A DNA stretch of 64,000 nucleotides from Hymenobacter citatus (GTDB lineage: Bacteria > Bacteroidota > Bacteroidia > Cytophagales > Hymenobacteraceae), in contig NZ_JACSCY010000012.1 in assembly GCF_014333615.1 (NCBI RefSeq), positions 97,845 through 161,844 of the forward strand, given 5' to 3'. Shown in pieces: positions 9,264 to 16,725 of this stretch. The notes under the pieces were generated by a model. The model was not told the origin of the DNA. It ran no database searches and worked only from the letters and a program-made list of their open reading frames with translations. A program made the translations under genes and the position numbers. How positions within the stretch are numbered: position 1 is the first letter of the stretch; each line of letters begins with the position of its first letter.

Positions 9264-10865
9264 TCAGCGTTGATTGCGAATGGTGAAATGGTCGAACGCC
9301 ACCGTTACGTCGGTAGGGCCCTGCGCCAGCAGCCCTACCCGGATGCCCCGGTCCCAGGGCGGGAGGTAGGTACCATTCACGGCGAAGCTATCCAGCGGCA
9401 TGGGCTCCCAGGTCACGCCGTTCAGGCTGTAGGAGAAGCGGTAGCGCTGCCCGCCCCACGCCTCCACGCGCAGGCCCAGGCTGTGGTTTGGCTCCACAGC
9501 TACCTCCGTCAGGCACTGCGAAACACCGTGCTTCACATGCCAAAGCTGGAGCTTGTTGTGGCTGGCCATCAGGGCCAGGGCGTTGTGCGGGTCGCCCACG
9601 GCCGTGATGCCGGCAAACGTGCCAATGGGTAGCACCGTTGCATCGAGGGCGGTAGTGGCCTTGTAGGTAGCGGCGTAGGTGCGCTGGGCCACCAGGGCGC
9701 CCAACTCGTCGGGGCAGGCTTGCAGCAGCAATTGCCCGTCGCCGATGCCCACCACAGGTTTCTTACCGATGGGCCACTGCCAGGTTTCGGCTAGGTGGTT
9801 GCCGGCAAACGTGTCGGTCAGGTTCAGGCGGGCTACGTTGTGCAGGGGAGCGGCCTGGGGGCTGTTGCCTTCAAACTCCGGCCAGCCCTCGGCGTTCCAG
9901 CTGAACTCGCTGAGGATGCCCTGCCGGCCCACAAACTCGTGGCTGCTGGCGTGGTAGGCGTGGTGCAGCAGAAACCAGCGGCCGTCGTACTCGGCTACGG
10001 TGCCGTGGCCGGGGCAGCTCCATACCTTGTTTTTTTTCAGGATGGGGTTCTGCGGACATTTCTCCCACGGTCCCAGCAGCTGGCGGGCCCGGGCCACGCC
10101 GGTGGCGTAGGTGCAGCCGCTGCCGCAGCAGCCATTGCCGGCGTAAAACATGTAGAAATACCTATCGTGCCGGGCAAAGGCCGAGCCTTCTACCAGGTTG
10201 CCTTCCCAGGGCACATCGTTGCGGAACAGCTCCACCGGCGCATCGCCGAGCAGGGCCGTGCGCTCCTCGTTCAGGCGTTGGGCCCACAGGGGGGTAGGGT
10301 TGCCGTAGGCGTTGCCGTCTTCCTTCCACACCAGGTACAGCTCGCCGTTTTCATCCCGAATCGGAAAGCCGTCGATAGAACCCTGGGCCTGGCCTACCAG
10401 CGGGCCGTGGTCGAGGTAGGGGCCGGCGGGGTTGTCGGCCGAGGCCATGGCCACGCACAGCGGGCCGCCCTTCTGGCGGGCGGTGTAGCAGATGTAAGTT
10501 TTGCCGTGTTCGTGGCTGATTTCGGGTGCCCAGAAGCTGGCTTCGGCCCACTCCGGCTTATCGGCAAACACGTGGCCAACCAGCTCCCAGTCTACCAGAT
10601 TGGTCGATTTGAACAATGGAAACACAGGGCCCCACTCGGCCGAGGTAGCACTAGCCCAGTACGTATCCCCGATTTTGGTCACGGTCGGGTCGGGGAAGTC
10701 GCCGGGCAGGACCACGTTGGCGTAGGTGGTGCGGGGCTCGGTGGCTACGGGGGGCGCTACGCTGAGGGTAGGGGAAGAGTTGGTGGGCGCCTGCCCGCGG
10801 CACTCGGCCGAATAATCGGATGGCAGAGCCAACGAACGGGCTTCATTTTCAAAAGCAACAGACAC
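9264..10865 (-). CDS. GH43-like glycoside hydrolase with C-terminal beta domain
   Basis: This 533-residue protein is probably an exo-acting arabinosidase- or xylosidase-type hydrolase. A five-bladed propeller spans about residues 50-340. Candidate catalytic residues are Asp in LPGDFPDPTV, Asp in GSIDGFPI and Glu in NLVEGSAFA, in the order expected for GH43. Residues about 350-533 form a second beta domain of the concanavalin/DUF1349 kind. The cluster GNGCCGSGC in the propeller may be a metal or disulphide site and is unusual. The start is a GTG at 10865. No signal peptide is visible, so either the enzyme is cytoplasmic or the true start differs. Substrate cannot be read from the sequence. Confidence 0.85.
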   Translation of the reverse strand: MSVAFENEARSLALPSDYSAECRGQAPTNSSPTLSVAPPVATEPRTTYANVVLPGDFPDPTVTKIGDTYWASATSAEWGPVFPLFKSTNLVDWELVGHVFADKPEWAEASFWAPEISHEHGKTYICYTARQKGGPLCVAMASADNPAGPYLDHGPLVGQAQGSIDGFPIRDENGELYLVWKEDGNAYGNPTPLWAQRLNEERTALLGDAPVELFRNDVPWEGNLVEGSAFARHDRYFYMFYAGNGCCGSGCTYATGVARARQLLGPWEKCPQNPILKKNKVWSCPGHGTVAEYDGRWFLLHHAYHASSHEFVGRQGILSEFSWNAEGWPEFEGNSPQAAPLHNVARLNLTDTFAGNHLAETWQWPIGKKPVVGIGDGQLLLQACPDELGALVAQRTYAATYKATTALDATVLPIGTFAGITAVGDPHNALALMASHNKLQLWHVKHGVSQCLTEVAVEPNHSLGLRVEAWGGQRYRFSYSLNGVTWEPMPLDSFAVNGTYLPPWDRGIRVGLLAQGPTDVTVAFDHFTIRNQR

Positions 10866-11168
10866 GATGAGAGCGGGCTAGGGTGGAAGCCATACGCCTG
10901 CCCACAACCGGCAATTTCAACAAGGCCAACTGCGGCAGGACTACCCAAGGAGGAGCAAAGGGCAGGTAGTACGCATCAGGCAATTGCGTCTACCCGGGTA
11001 AGGGTAGCAAAGCCTATACCAGCTTGCACCGCCAACAAGGGATGACGCCGATCTGCTATTTCATAAGAATCAGTAAATAAAAGAGTTGAATGGATAAATT
11101 GGGCGAGCTACGGACAACATTAAAGCGACCGAGACGTATTCAAAATATTCTATATACCGCCGTACGCT
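10866..11168. other. Intergenic region between divergent genes
   Basis: These 303 bases separate the GH43-like gene and paralogue B. The right part (11060-11105) is AT-rich and may hold the promoter of the gene at 11169. I see no full TTG/TAnnTTTG pair and no gene. Confidence 0.5.
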
Positions 11169-11567
11169 ATGGCCCTAAGACCACTATTTGAAACGCCTAA
11201 TTTTGTGATTTCGCACGATGCTGCGCACCAGTGGCTGTACGTAACCTGGCGGGGCGAGTACGATTGCGTGGCCGCCATTACGGGCTGCATTTTAATTCTG
11301 CGGCACGTAGAACAAACTCGCGCTCATAAGATTCTGAACGACAGCAGCCAGGTGCTGGATGGTTGGAATGAAGTAGCACGCTGGGTAGGAGAAAACTTCT
11401 TTCAACAGCTTACTACCCAAGGTGTAGTAGCCGTAGCGTGGGTGAAAGCGCACGACTGGCCCGCCCAAGCCGCCATCGACACTGTGATGCAGTATGTGAC
11501 TCAACCGCTGGTAGACACGTTTGACGACACCGTGACTGCCTACCGCTGGCTCGATAATATCCGGTGA
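11169..11567 (+). CDS. Small STAS/SpoIIAA-like paralogue B
   Basis: This 132-residue cytoplasmic protein is paralogous to the one at 5916. It shares VISHDAAHQWLYVTWRGEY near the N-terminus and the central HKILNDSSQVL block. The C-terminus ends in a helix with AYRWLDNIR. The same strand-helix alternation supports an STAS-like or SpoIIAA-like fold, which is inferred. It stands alone between a divergent GH43-like gene and a terminator shared with the convergent glycosyltransferase-like gene, so the neighbourhood gives no functional clue. Confidence 0.7.
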   Translation: MALRPLFETPNFVISHDAAHQWLYVTWRGEYDCVAAITGCILILRHVEQTRAHKILNDSSQVLDGWNEVARWVGENFFQQLTTQGVVAVAWVKAHDWPAQAAIDTVMQYVTQPLVDTFDDTVTAYRWLDNIR

Positions 11568-11585
11568 AACGCCCCTCGATTATAT

Positions 11586-11625
11586 GCACAAGGCCCGGCT
11601 GATGCTTATCAGCCGGGCCTTGTGC
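11586..11625. terminator. Bidirectional terminator hairpin
   Basis: A perfect 18-bp stem (11586-11603 with 11608-11625, GCACAAGGCCCGGCTGAT) has loop GCTT. It lies between the convergent genes ending at 11567 and 11640. Confidence 0.8.
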
Positions 11626-11639
11626 GTGGGAGAAACGGG

Positions 11640-12560
11640 TTATACGGTTGCCATTGCCACCTCTTCTAATACCTGCCGCAGGCCGTCAGCCAGGTTATCG
11701 GGTTGCAAGTGCACGCGTTGGGTAGGTAGGCCGTAGTCGGCGGTGAGGCGCTGCTGCAACTCGGGAGTGGCGGCCAGCACCAGGTCGGCGCGGCGCAGAG
11801 CCAAGCGCTCCAGCTCCATAATCCAGCCCCGGTCAAGGGGCGTGTCGCGGTCGGCGGCCAGCGTATGCACGTGCAGCACCAGCGGCCGGCCCGTGAGCTG
11901 CCGAATTTCCAACCCGGCCAGCCAGGCGGGCCAGTCGGCGGCGTAGGTGACGGCAAACTGCTCCTGCAAGGCCAGGCGGGTAGCAAAGCGGGCATACTGA
12001 ATCACCCTGAAATTCAAGTCGCCGCTGTCGCCGGCGTGGGCGCTCAGCACGGCCAGCGCCTCCGAAGGCGCCGAGCGCTCGGCCGATGCCGGAGCATACG
12101 TTGGGGCGGTTTCCACTTCTTCCTTGCCTTGGTCCAGGTCGTTGGCTTCGGCGGCGTCGGGCTCACCGCCGGTGGCGGCAAAGGCATCGGCATCCAGCAG
12201 CGTGGCCGTGGCGTCGGCAGCGGGGGCTGAGTCGGTAGTAGGGGCGAAGGGCTGAGCCACCTCATCAATGGTGTGCTCGGCGCCCACGTACGGAAAGCTC
12301 GGGTAGGCCACCGGCGTTAGCTGCTCAGAAGGTAGGTAGGCATCGGCGGCGTCCAGCTCGGCCAGCGTGAGGTTGCCAATACCGGTTACGTGCGCCTCGG
12401 TGGGCAAATCTGCATCGTTGGCCGGCAAATGCGGCAGTAGCACCGCCAGTTGCGTGTAGGGGGCCAGGGCGCGGGCCAACTCCAGTGTGTCGGGAGTAGC
12501 CACTTCTCCGGTCGGATAGGCGTTGTCCCAGCCCAGTAGCAGTACCTTCAGATTGTTCAT
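11640..12560 (-). CDS. Truncated GT4-like glycosyltransferase, N-terminal half only
   Basis: This 306-residue protein starts MNNLKVLLLGWDNAYPTGEV, the first strand and loop of a GT-B donor/acceptor domain. It then carries an acidic, Ala-rich segment (about residues 110-175) that looks disordered. The fold resumes with RQLTGRPLVLHVHTLAADRD and ADLVLAATPELQQRLTADYG. In a GT4 enzyme this point leads into the second Rossmann domain that binds the nucleotide sugar. Here the protein stops about 25 residues later, so that domain is missing. It may be a regulatory or degenerate relative of a starch/glycogen synthase. A start at 12566 (MKMNN) is equally possible. Confidence 0.65.
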   Translation of the reverse strand: MNNLKVLLLGWDNAYPTGEVATPDTLELARALAPYTQLAVLLPHLPANDADLPTEAHVTGIGNLTLAELDAADAYLPSEQLTPVAYPSFPYVGAEHTIDEVAQPFAPTTDSAPAADATATLLDADAFAATGGEPDAAEANDLDQGKEEVETAPTYAPASAERSAPSEALAVLSAHAGDSGDLNFRVIQYARFATRLALQEQFAVTYAADWPAWLAGLEIRQLTGRPLVLHVHTLAADRDTPLDRGWIMELERLALRRADLVLAATPELQQRLTADYGLPTQRVHLQPDNLADGLRQVLEEVAMATV

Positions 12561-12764
12561 TTTCATAAGCAGCAAACACCGGATTAGACCGGCACCAGGG
12601 TAGATAAAGCCAGTACAGGTGACCGTTGACCTGTTTCTACGCAGGACTGGCCTAATGTTAGATAAGATTCGGGGGAATCGGTTTTACCTTGCGAACTTAT
12701 GCAGATGGCACCAGCTTTGCCACGCTTTTTTTGATTCTCTTCTCCCGACCCCGCAACGGCCTTT

Positions 12765-15200
12765 ATGTTTCAGGAAAATAATTACATGGTAAACGACCTG
12801 GCGGCGCGCGCCCGCCAGGAATTTCGTCCGGGTCAGGTAATCGCGTGCGAGCAACAAGGCAGTGATTTTTTGTTTACCTGCGACAACGGCCTACGGTTGC
12901 AGCTTCAGGTCATCAATGACAAAATTCTGCGGTTTCGCTACGCCACCGACGGCCAGTTTGCGCCCGATTTCAGCTACGCCCTACCCCCCGAGCACACCCG
13001 CACGGCCCCCGAGCTGCTGGAGTTCCGCGAAAAGTCCGACCACTACCGCATCACCACCGCCCGCCTGATTTGCGTGCTGGGCAAGGAAAACCTGCACACC
13101 CGCATCCTGGACCGCTCCGGCACGGTGCTCTGCGAAGACGACAAAGGCTTTCACTGGCAGTACAACGACGACACCGGCAACGACCTGGTGCTCATGAGTA
13201 AGCAGGTGCAAAGCGGCGTGTGCTACTACGGCCTCGGCGACAAGCCCGCCAACATGAACCTGCGCGGCTCGCGCTTCACCAACTGGGGCACCGACACCTA
13301 CGGCTACGTGAAGGGCTCCGACCCGCTCTACAAGAATATCCCGTTCTACCTGGAATTGCAGCAGAAAATTGCCCACGGCATTTTCTTCGATAACACGTTC
13401 AAGAGCTACTTCGATTTTGCCGCCGAGCGCGCCGATGTGACGAGCTTCTGGGCCGAGGGGGGCGAGATGAACTACTACTTCATCTACGGGCCTACCCTGC
13501 TGGAAGTCAGCCAGGAGTATACGCGCCTCACGGGGCCGCCCGAGCTGCCACCGCTGTGGGCGCTGGGCTACCACCAGTGCAAGTGGAGCTACTTCCCCGA
13601 GCAGAAGTTCCGCGACATCGCGCAGGGCTTCCGCGAGCGGCAGATTCCCTGCGACGCGCTCTACCTCGATATTGACTACATGGATGGCTACCGGTGCTTC
13701 ACTTGGTCGCCTACCCACTTTCCCGAGCCCGCCAAGATGGTGCGCGAGCTGGCCGAGGATGGCTTCAAAACCGTCGTGATTGTCGACCCCGGTATCAAGA
13801 TTGACCCTGAGTATGAGGTGTATACCCAGGCGCTGGAGAAGGACTACTTCTGCCGCCGCGCCGATGGGCCGCTGATGAAGGGCTCGGTGTGGCCCGGTCT
13901 CTGCAACTTCCCCGATTTCACCCGCCCCAGCGTGCGCGAGTGGTGGGCCGGCCTGTTCAAAGGGCTGATTCAGGACATTGGGGTGAAGGGCGTGTGGAAC
14001 GACATGAACGAGCCGGCTGTGTTCGAGAAAGGCACCTTTCCCGACGACGTGCGCTTCGACTACGACGGGCAGCAGGGCTCGCACCGCAAGGCGCACAACA
14101 TCTACGGCATGCAGATGGCCCGCGCCACCAACGCCGGCGTGAAACGCTTTGCCTACCCCAACCGGCCTTTCACCATCACGCGCAGCACCTACGCCGGCGG
14201 GCAGCGCTACTCCTCCGGCTGGACTGGCGACAACCTCGCCTCCTGGGAGCACCTGTGGCTGGCCAATATCCAGTGCCAGCGACTGAGCATCAGTGGGTTT
14301 TCGTTTATTGGGAGTGATGTGGGCGGCTTTATCGACACGCCCGACGGCGAGCTGTACGCCCGCTGGGTGGCGCTGGCGGCTTTTCACCCGTTCTTCCGCA
14401 CGCACAGTTCCGGCGACCACGGCGACCAGGAGCCCTGGAGCTTCGGCGACCAGGTGACGGACCTGGCCCGGCAGTACATTTCGCTGCGCTACCGCCTGCT
14501 GCCCTACATGTACACGGCCTTCTGGCAGTACGTGCAGCAGGGCACGCCCATGCTGCGCCCCTTGGTGTTCCTCGATCAAAACGACACCAACACCTACCTG
14601 CGCATGGCCGAGTTTGCCCTCGGCGACAACCTGCTGGTGTGCCCCATCACCACGCCCGGCGTAGACGGCCGCTGGATGTACCTACCCTTCGGCGACTGGT
14701 ACTATTGGTGGACCGACGAAGTAAAAGCCGGCGGTGCCGAAGTGTGGGCCGTAGCCAACCTCGACCGGATTCCACTATTCGTGCGGGCTGGTGCCGTGGT
14801 GCCGCTAGCGCCCGTGTTGCAGTACGTAGGCCAGGCACCCATCGAGCAGCTCACCTTGCACGTGTACTTCAAAAACGGCACCGCCGAGAGCGTACACTAC
14901 GATGACGGTGGCGAGGGCTACGCCTATCAGGAAGCCGGCCAGCAAACCGTGCGCCACTTCACGGTGGCCGGTTCGGCGCAGGGCCTGCTGCTCACGCAAG
15001 CCATCGAAGGCGTTTATCAGCCCAGCTATACTACTTACCAGGTGGTATTTCACGGCTTGCCCACAGTGGCCGCGCAGGTAGAAGCCGATGGTAATGAAAT
15101 AACGATAAGTGAGTATAACGCTGAAACCGGCGCCACCCTACCCAGCGTGGTGGTGGGTGCTGGCTTTGGAGAATTGGTGGTGAAGCTGGCCGCGGAATAA
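12765..15200 (+). CDS. GH31 alpha-glucosidase
   Basis: This 811-residue enzyme releases alpha-linked glucose from the non-reducing ends of glucans. The N-terminal beta-sandwich (about residues 30-250) contains YYGLGDKPANMNLRG. The barrel begins near PPLWALGYHQCKWSY. The nucleophile is Asp in VWNDMNEPAVFEKG (about residue 412), and the acid/base Asp lies in SSGDHGDQEPW (about residue 550). A proximal beta domain follows to the C-terminus. There is no signal peptide, so the enzyme is probably cytoplasmic and acts on internal glycogen or imported oligosaccharides, which fits glgB 4 kb away. An ATG at 12786 (MVNDLAARARQEF) is an alternative start. Confidence 0.93.
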   Translation: MFQENNYMVNDLAARARQEFRPGQVIACEQQGSDFLFTCDNGLRLQLQVINDKILRFRYATDGQFAPDFSYALPPEHTRTAPELLEFREKSDHYRITTARLICVLGKENLHTRILDRSGTVLCEDDKGFHWQYNDDTGNDLVLMSKQVQSGVCYYGLGDKPANMNLRGSRFTNWGTDTYGYVKGSDPLYKNIPFYLELQQKIAHGIFFDNTFKSYFDFAAERADVTSFWAEGGEMNYYFIYGPTLLEVSQEYTRLTGPPELPPLWALGYHQCKWSYFPEQKFRDIAQGFRERQIPCDALYLDIDYMDGYRCFTWSPTHFPEPAKMVRELAEDGFKTVVIVDPGIKIDPEYEVYTQALEKDYFCRRADGPLMKGSVWPGLCNFPDFTRPSVREWWAGLFKGLIQDIGVKGVWNDMNEPAVFEKGTFPDDVRFDYDGQQGSHRKAHNIYGMQMARATNAGVKRFAYPNRPFTITRSTYAGGQRYSSGWTGDNLASWEHLWLANIQCQRLSISGFSFIGSDVGGFIDTPDGELYARWVALAAFHPFFRTHSSGDHGDQEPWSFGDQVTDLARQYISLRYRLLPYMYTAFWQYVQQGTPMLRPLVFLDQNDTNTYLRMAEFALGDNLLVCPITTPGVDGRWMYLPFGDWYYWWTDEVKAGGAEVWAVANLDRIPLFVRAGAVVPLAPVLQYVGQAPIEQLTLHVYFKNGTAESVHYDDGGEGYAYQEAGQQTVRHFTVAGSAQGLLLTQAIEGVYQPSYTTYQVVFHGLPTVAAQVEADGNEITISEYNAETGATLPSVVVGAGFGELVVKLAAE

Positions 15201-15258
15201 TACTTGGTCGCTCACTGGTCCGACGCCGCAGGCGTTAGACCGGCCGTGCTGACGACCA

Positions 15259-15290
15259 CAAGGCCCGCTATCAACCGATGGCGGGTCTTG
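15259..15290. terminator. Terminator-like hairpin
   Basis: CAAGGCCCGCTA (15259-15270) pairs with TGGCGGGTCTTG (15279-15290), with two wobble positions. It overlaps the last codons of the convergent DUF2236 gene and lies 58 bases after the GH31 stop. Confidence 0.5.
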
Positions 15291-16089
15291 CTGTGTGTGG
15301 TACCGGCCGAAACGATGCCACTGTGGCCACGGGCACAGCATCCAGGGCCAGAATCTGCGCTTGATAGGCGGCTGGCAACAGCAACGACCGGAGCCACCGC
15401 CCCAGTGTTACCCGCTGTGCCAGGCGGTAGGCGGGTAGAGATACGCGTAGCCACATTGCATTAGGGAGTGATAGTAGCATGCGCACGTGGGTAGGTACTA
15501 CCAGGCGTTGGCCGGCCAATACCAGTTGGTATCGAAAAGCCCCAAGGTGCTTGCGGTATTGATGGTATAAGTCAATAGTGTAAGCGCTGTGGGTTAGATT
15601 ATTAGCTAGGTGATGCTCACGGGTAGGAAGCCAGGTGGCATAGGTATCGGGTAGCTCGGGGATGCCCATACGCCGGCCCACGCGGCAGAACACGGCCACT
15701 ACCTCATCCTTTTCCGCTTCCGTCATGGTCCGCTCCAGCACTTCAAAGGCCCGGATTGAGTAATGAATCAGCATAAATAGCACGTCGCGGTAGGCCCAGT
15801 CGGGAATGGCCATGCCGCGGTTTTGCTCCACCGTGCCGTGAATGGCGGCAATGGTGTCGATGGCCCGCTCGGCGGCGTGGCGCTCTGCAAACACGATTTT
15901 GCGGGCGTACTCTACCGTCGAAAATAAGCGGCCCAGCGGGTCGGAGGGTAGGCGACCGGTGAAATACAGCCAATCTACGGCTTTGTTCAGCGCAAACTCG
16001 GCCGCTGCCCCAGCAAAAATGAACAGAATCGTGTCGCCTTTCCCCCAAATGCGGCGCACAATCGAGTCCGGCTCAACAAAATAATCCAT
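15271..16089 (-). CDS. DUF2236 (MpaB/latex-clearing-like) protein
   Basis: This 272-residue helical protein starts MDYFVEPDSIVRRIWGKGD. The early GKGDTILFIFAGAAAEFAL and the central VEYARKIVFAERHAAERAI block with IHGTVEQNRGMAI fit the DUF2236 family. That family includes haem-dependent oxygenases such as MpaB and the latex-clearing protein. IPDWAYRDVLFMLIHYSIRAF provides histidines that could serve as haem ligands. The role in this organism cannot be inferred. It diverges from the DUF2809 gene over a 78-bp gap with a palindromic promoter region. Confidence 0.8.
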   Translation of the reverse strand: MDYFVEPDSIVRRIWGKGDTILFIFAGAAAEFALNKAVDWLYFTGRLPSDPLGRLFSTVEYARKIVFAERHAAERAIDTIAAIHGTVEQNRGMAIPDWAYRDVLFMLIHYSIRAFEVLERTMTEAEKDEVVAVFCRVGRRMGIPELPDTYATWLPTREHHLANNLTHSAYTIDLYHQYRKHLGAFRYQLVLAGQRLVVPTHVRMLLSLPNAMWLRVSLPAYRLAQRVTLGRWLRSLLLPAAYQAQILALDAVPVATVASFRPVPHTARPAIG

Positions 16090-16113
16090 AGTTTATTTTA
16101 TATTTTTTAAAGT

Positions 16114-16132
16114 ACTTTGTTTTGCAAAGTTA
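16114..16132. promoter_or_regulatory. Divergent promoter region with palindromic -7 words
   Basis: ACTTTGTTTTGCAAAGT (16114-16130) is an inverted repeat. On the minus strand 16125-16132 reads TAACTTTG, an exact TAnnTTTG element for the DUF2236 gene, with a TTG about 22 bases upstream. The plus-strand half (TACTTTG) faces the DUF2809 gene. A shared operator or back-to-back promoters are plausible. Confidence 0.45.
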
Positions 16133-16167
16133 ATGTGTATTTGCGAGAATCTCACAATTAAGTAAGT

Positions 16168-16560
16168 ATGCGTATTCGCCGTTGGCCGGTTTATTTGGTG
16201 TTAATCTTCTTCACCCTCCTGTTGGGGTTGGCCTCGCGCATATATGCTCCTTGGCTACCCAGCTGGATAGCGGCTTACGCTGGCGATACGCTCTGGGCGC
16301 TGCTGATTTTTTGGCTGTTAGGACTACTCCGGCCCACTTGGCCCAGCGAGCGGGTGGCTATTATCGCATTGGGGTTTGCATTCGCTATTGAAATCAGCCA
16401 ACTCTATCAAGCACCCTGGATAAACGCCATTCGCAATACCACACTTGGTAGCTTGGTGCTGGGGCACAGCTTTCTGTGGAGCGACCTAGTGTGCTATAGT
16501 GTAGGTGTCCTAATGGGCTATCTGCTGGAAAAAAGCGGATTGTTGCTTGCCAAAAGCTAA
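16168..16560 (+). CDS. DUF2809 family membrane protein
   Basis: This 130-residue integral membrane protein has four hydrophobic helices, near residues 7-24, 35-52, 62-78 and 100-122. The pattern GLASRIYAPWLPSW, then YAGDTLWALLIFWLLGLL, then FAIEISQLYQAPWINAIR matches the DUF2809 family of small VanZ-like membrane proteins. The GDTLWA and EISQLYQ motifs are its hallmarks. Function is unknown. It diverges from the DUF2236 gene, and a large nested palindrome follows its stop. Confidence 0.85.
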   Translation: MRIRRWPVYLVLIFFTLLLGLASRIYAPWLPSWIAAYAGDTLWALLIFWLLGLLRPTWPSERVAIIALGFAFAIEISQLYQAPWINAIRNTTLGSLVLGHSFLWSDLVCYSVGVLMGYLLEKSGLLLAKS

Positions 16561-16564
16561 GTCG

Positions 16565-16723
16565 GTAGCGAATGGCGCGGGGCTGTGCCCCGTGCCGATT
16601 ATATGTAGGCCTCTGGCCTGCCCGTTAGAACGACGCACTAGAGCGTCCCTAACGCCACGGACGACGGCAGGCCAGAGGCCTGCGCATAGTCGGCACGGGG
16701 CACAGCCCCACGCCATTCGCTAC
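16565..16723. repeat. Nested palindrome between convergent genes
   Basis: GTAGCGAATGGCG at 16565 pairs with CGCCATTCGCTAC ending at 16723. Inside are GGGGCTGTGCCCC / GGGGCACAGCCCC and GTAGGCCTCTGGCC / GGCCAGAGGCCTGC. The whole 159-bp element can form a cruciform with sub-hairpins. It separates the DUF2809 and molybdopterin dehydrogenase genes. Confidence 0.8.
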
Positions 16724-16725
16724 CC

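Noticed and set aside
12981..14579. Long open frame (532 codons) on the minus strand opposite the GH31 gene
   Set aside because: It lies wholly inside the GH31 gene, which has all catalytic motifs. The frame is open only because of GC-rich third positions and has no recognisable domain.
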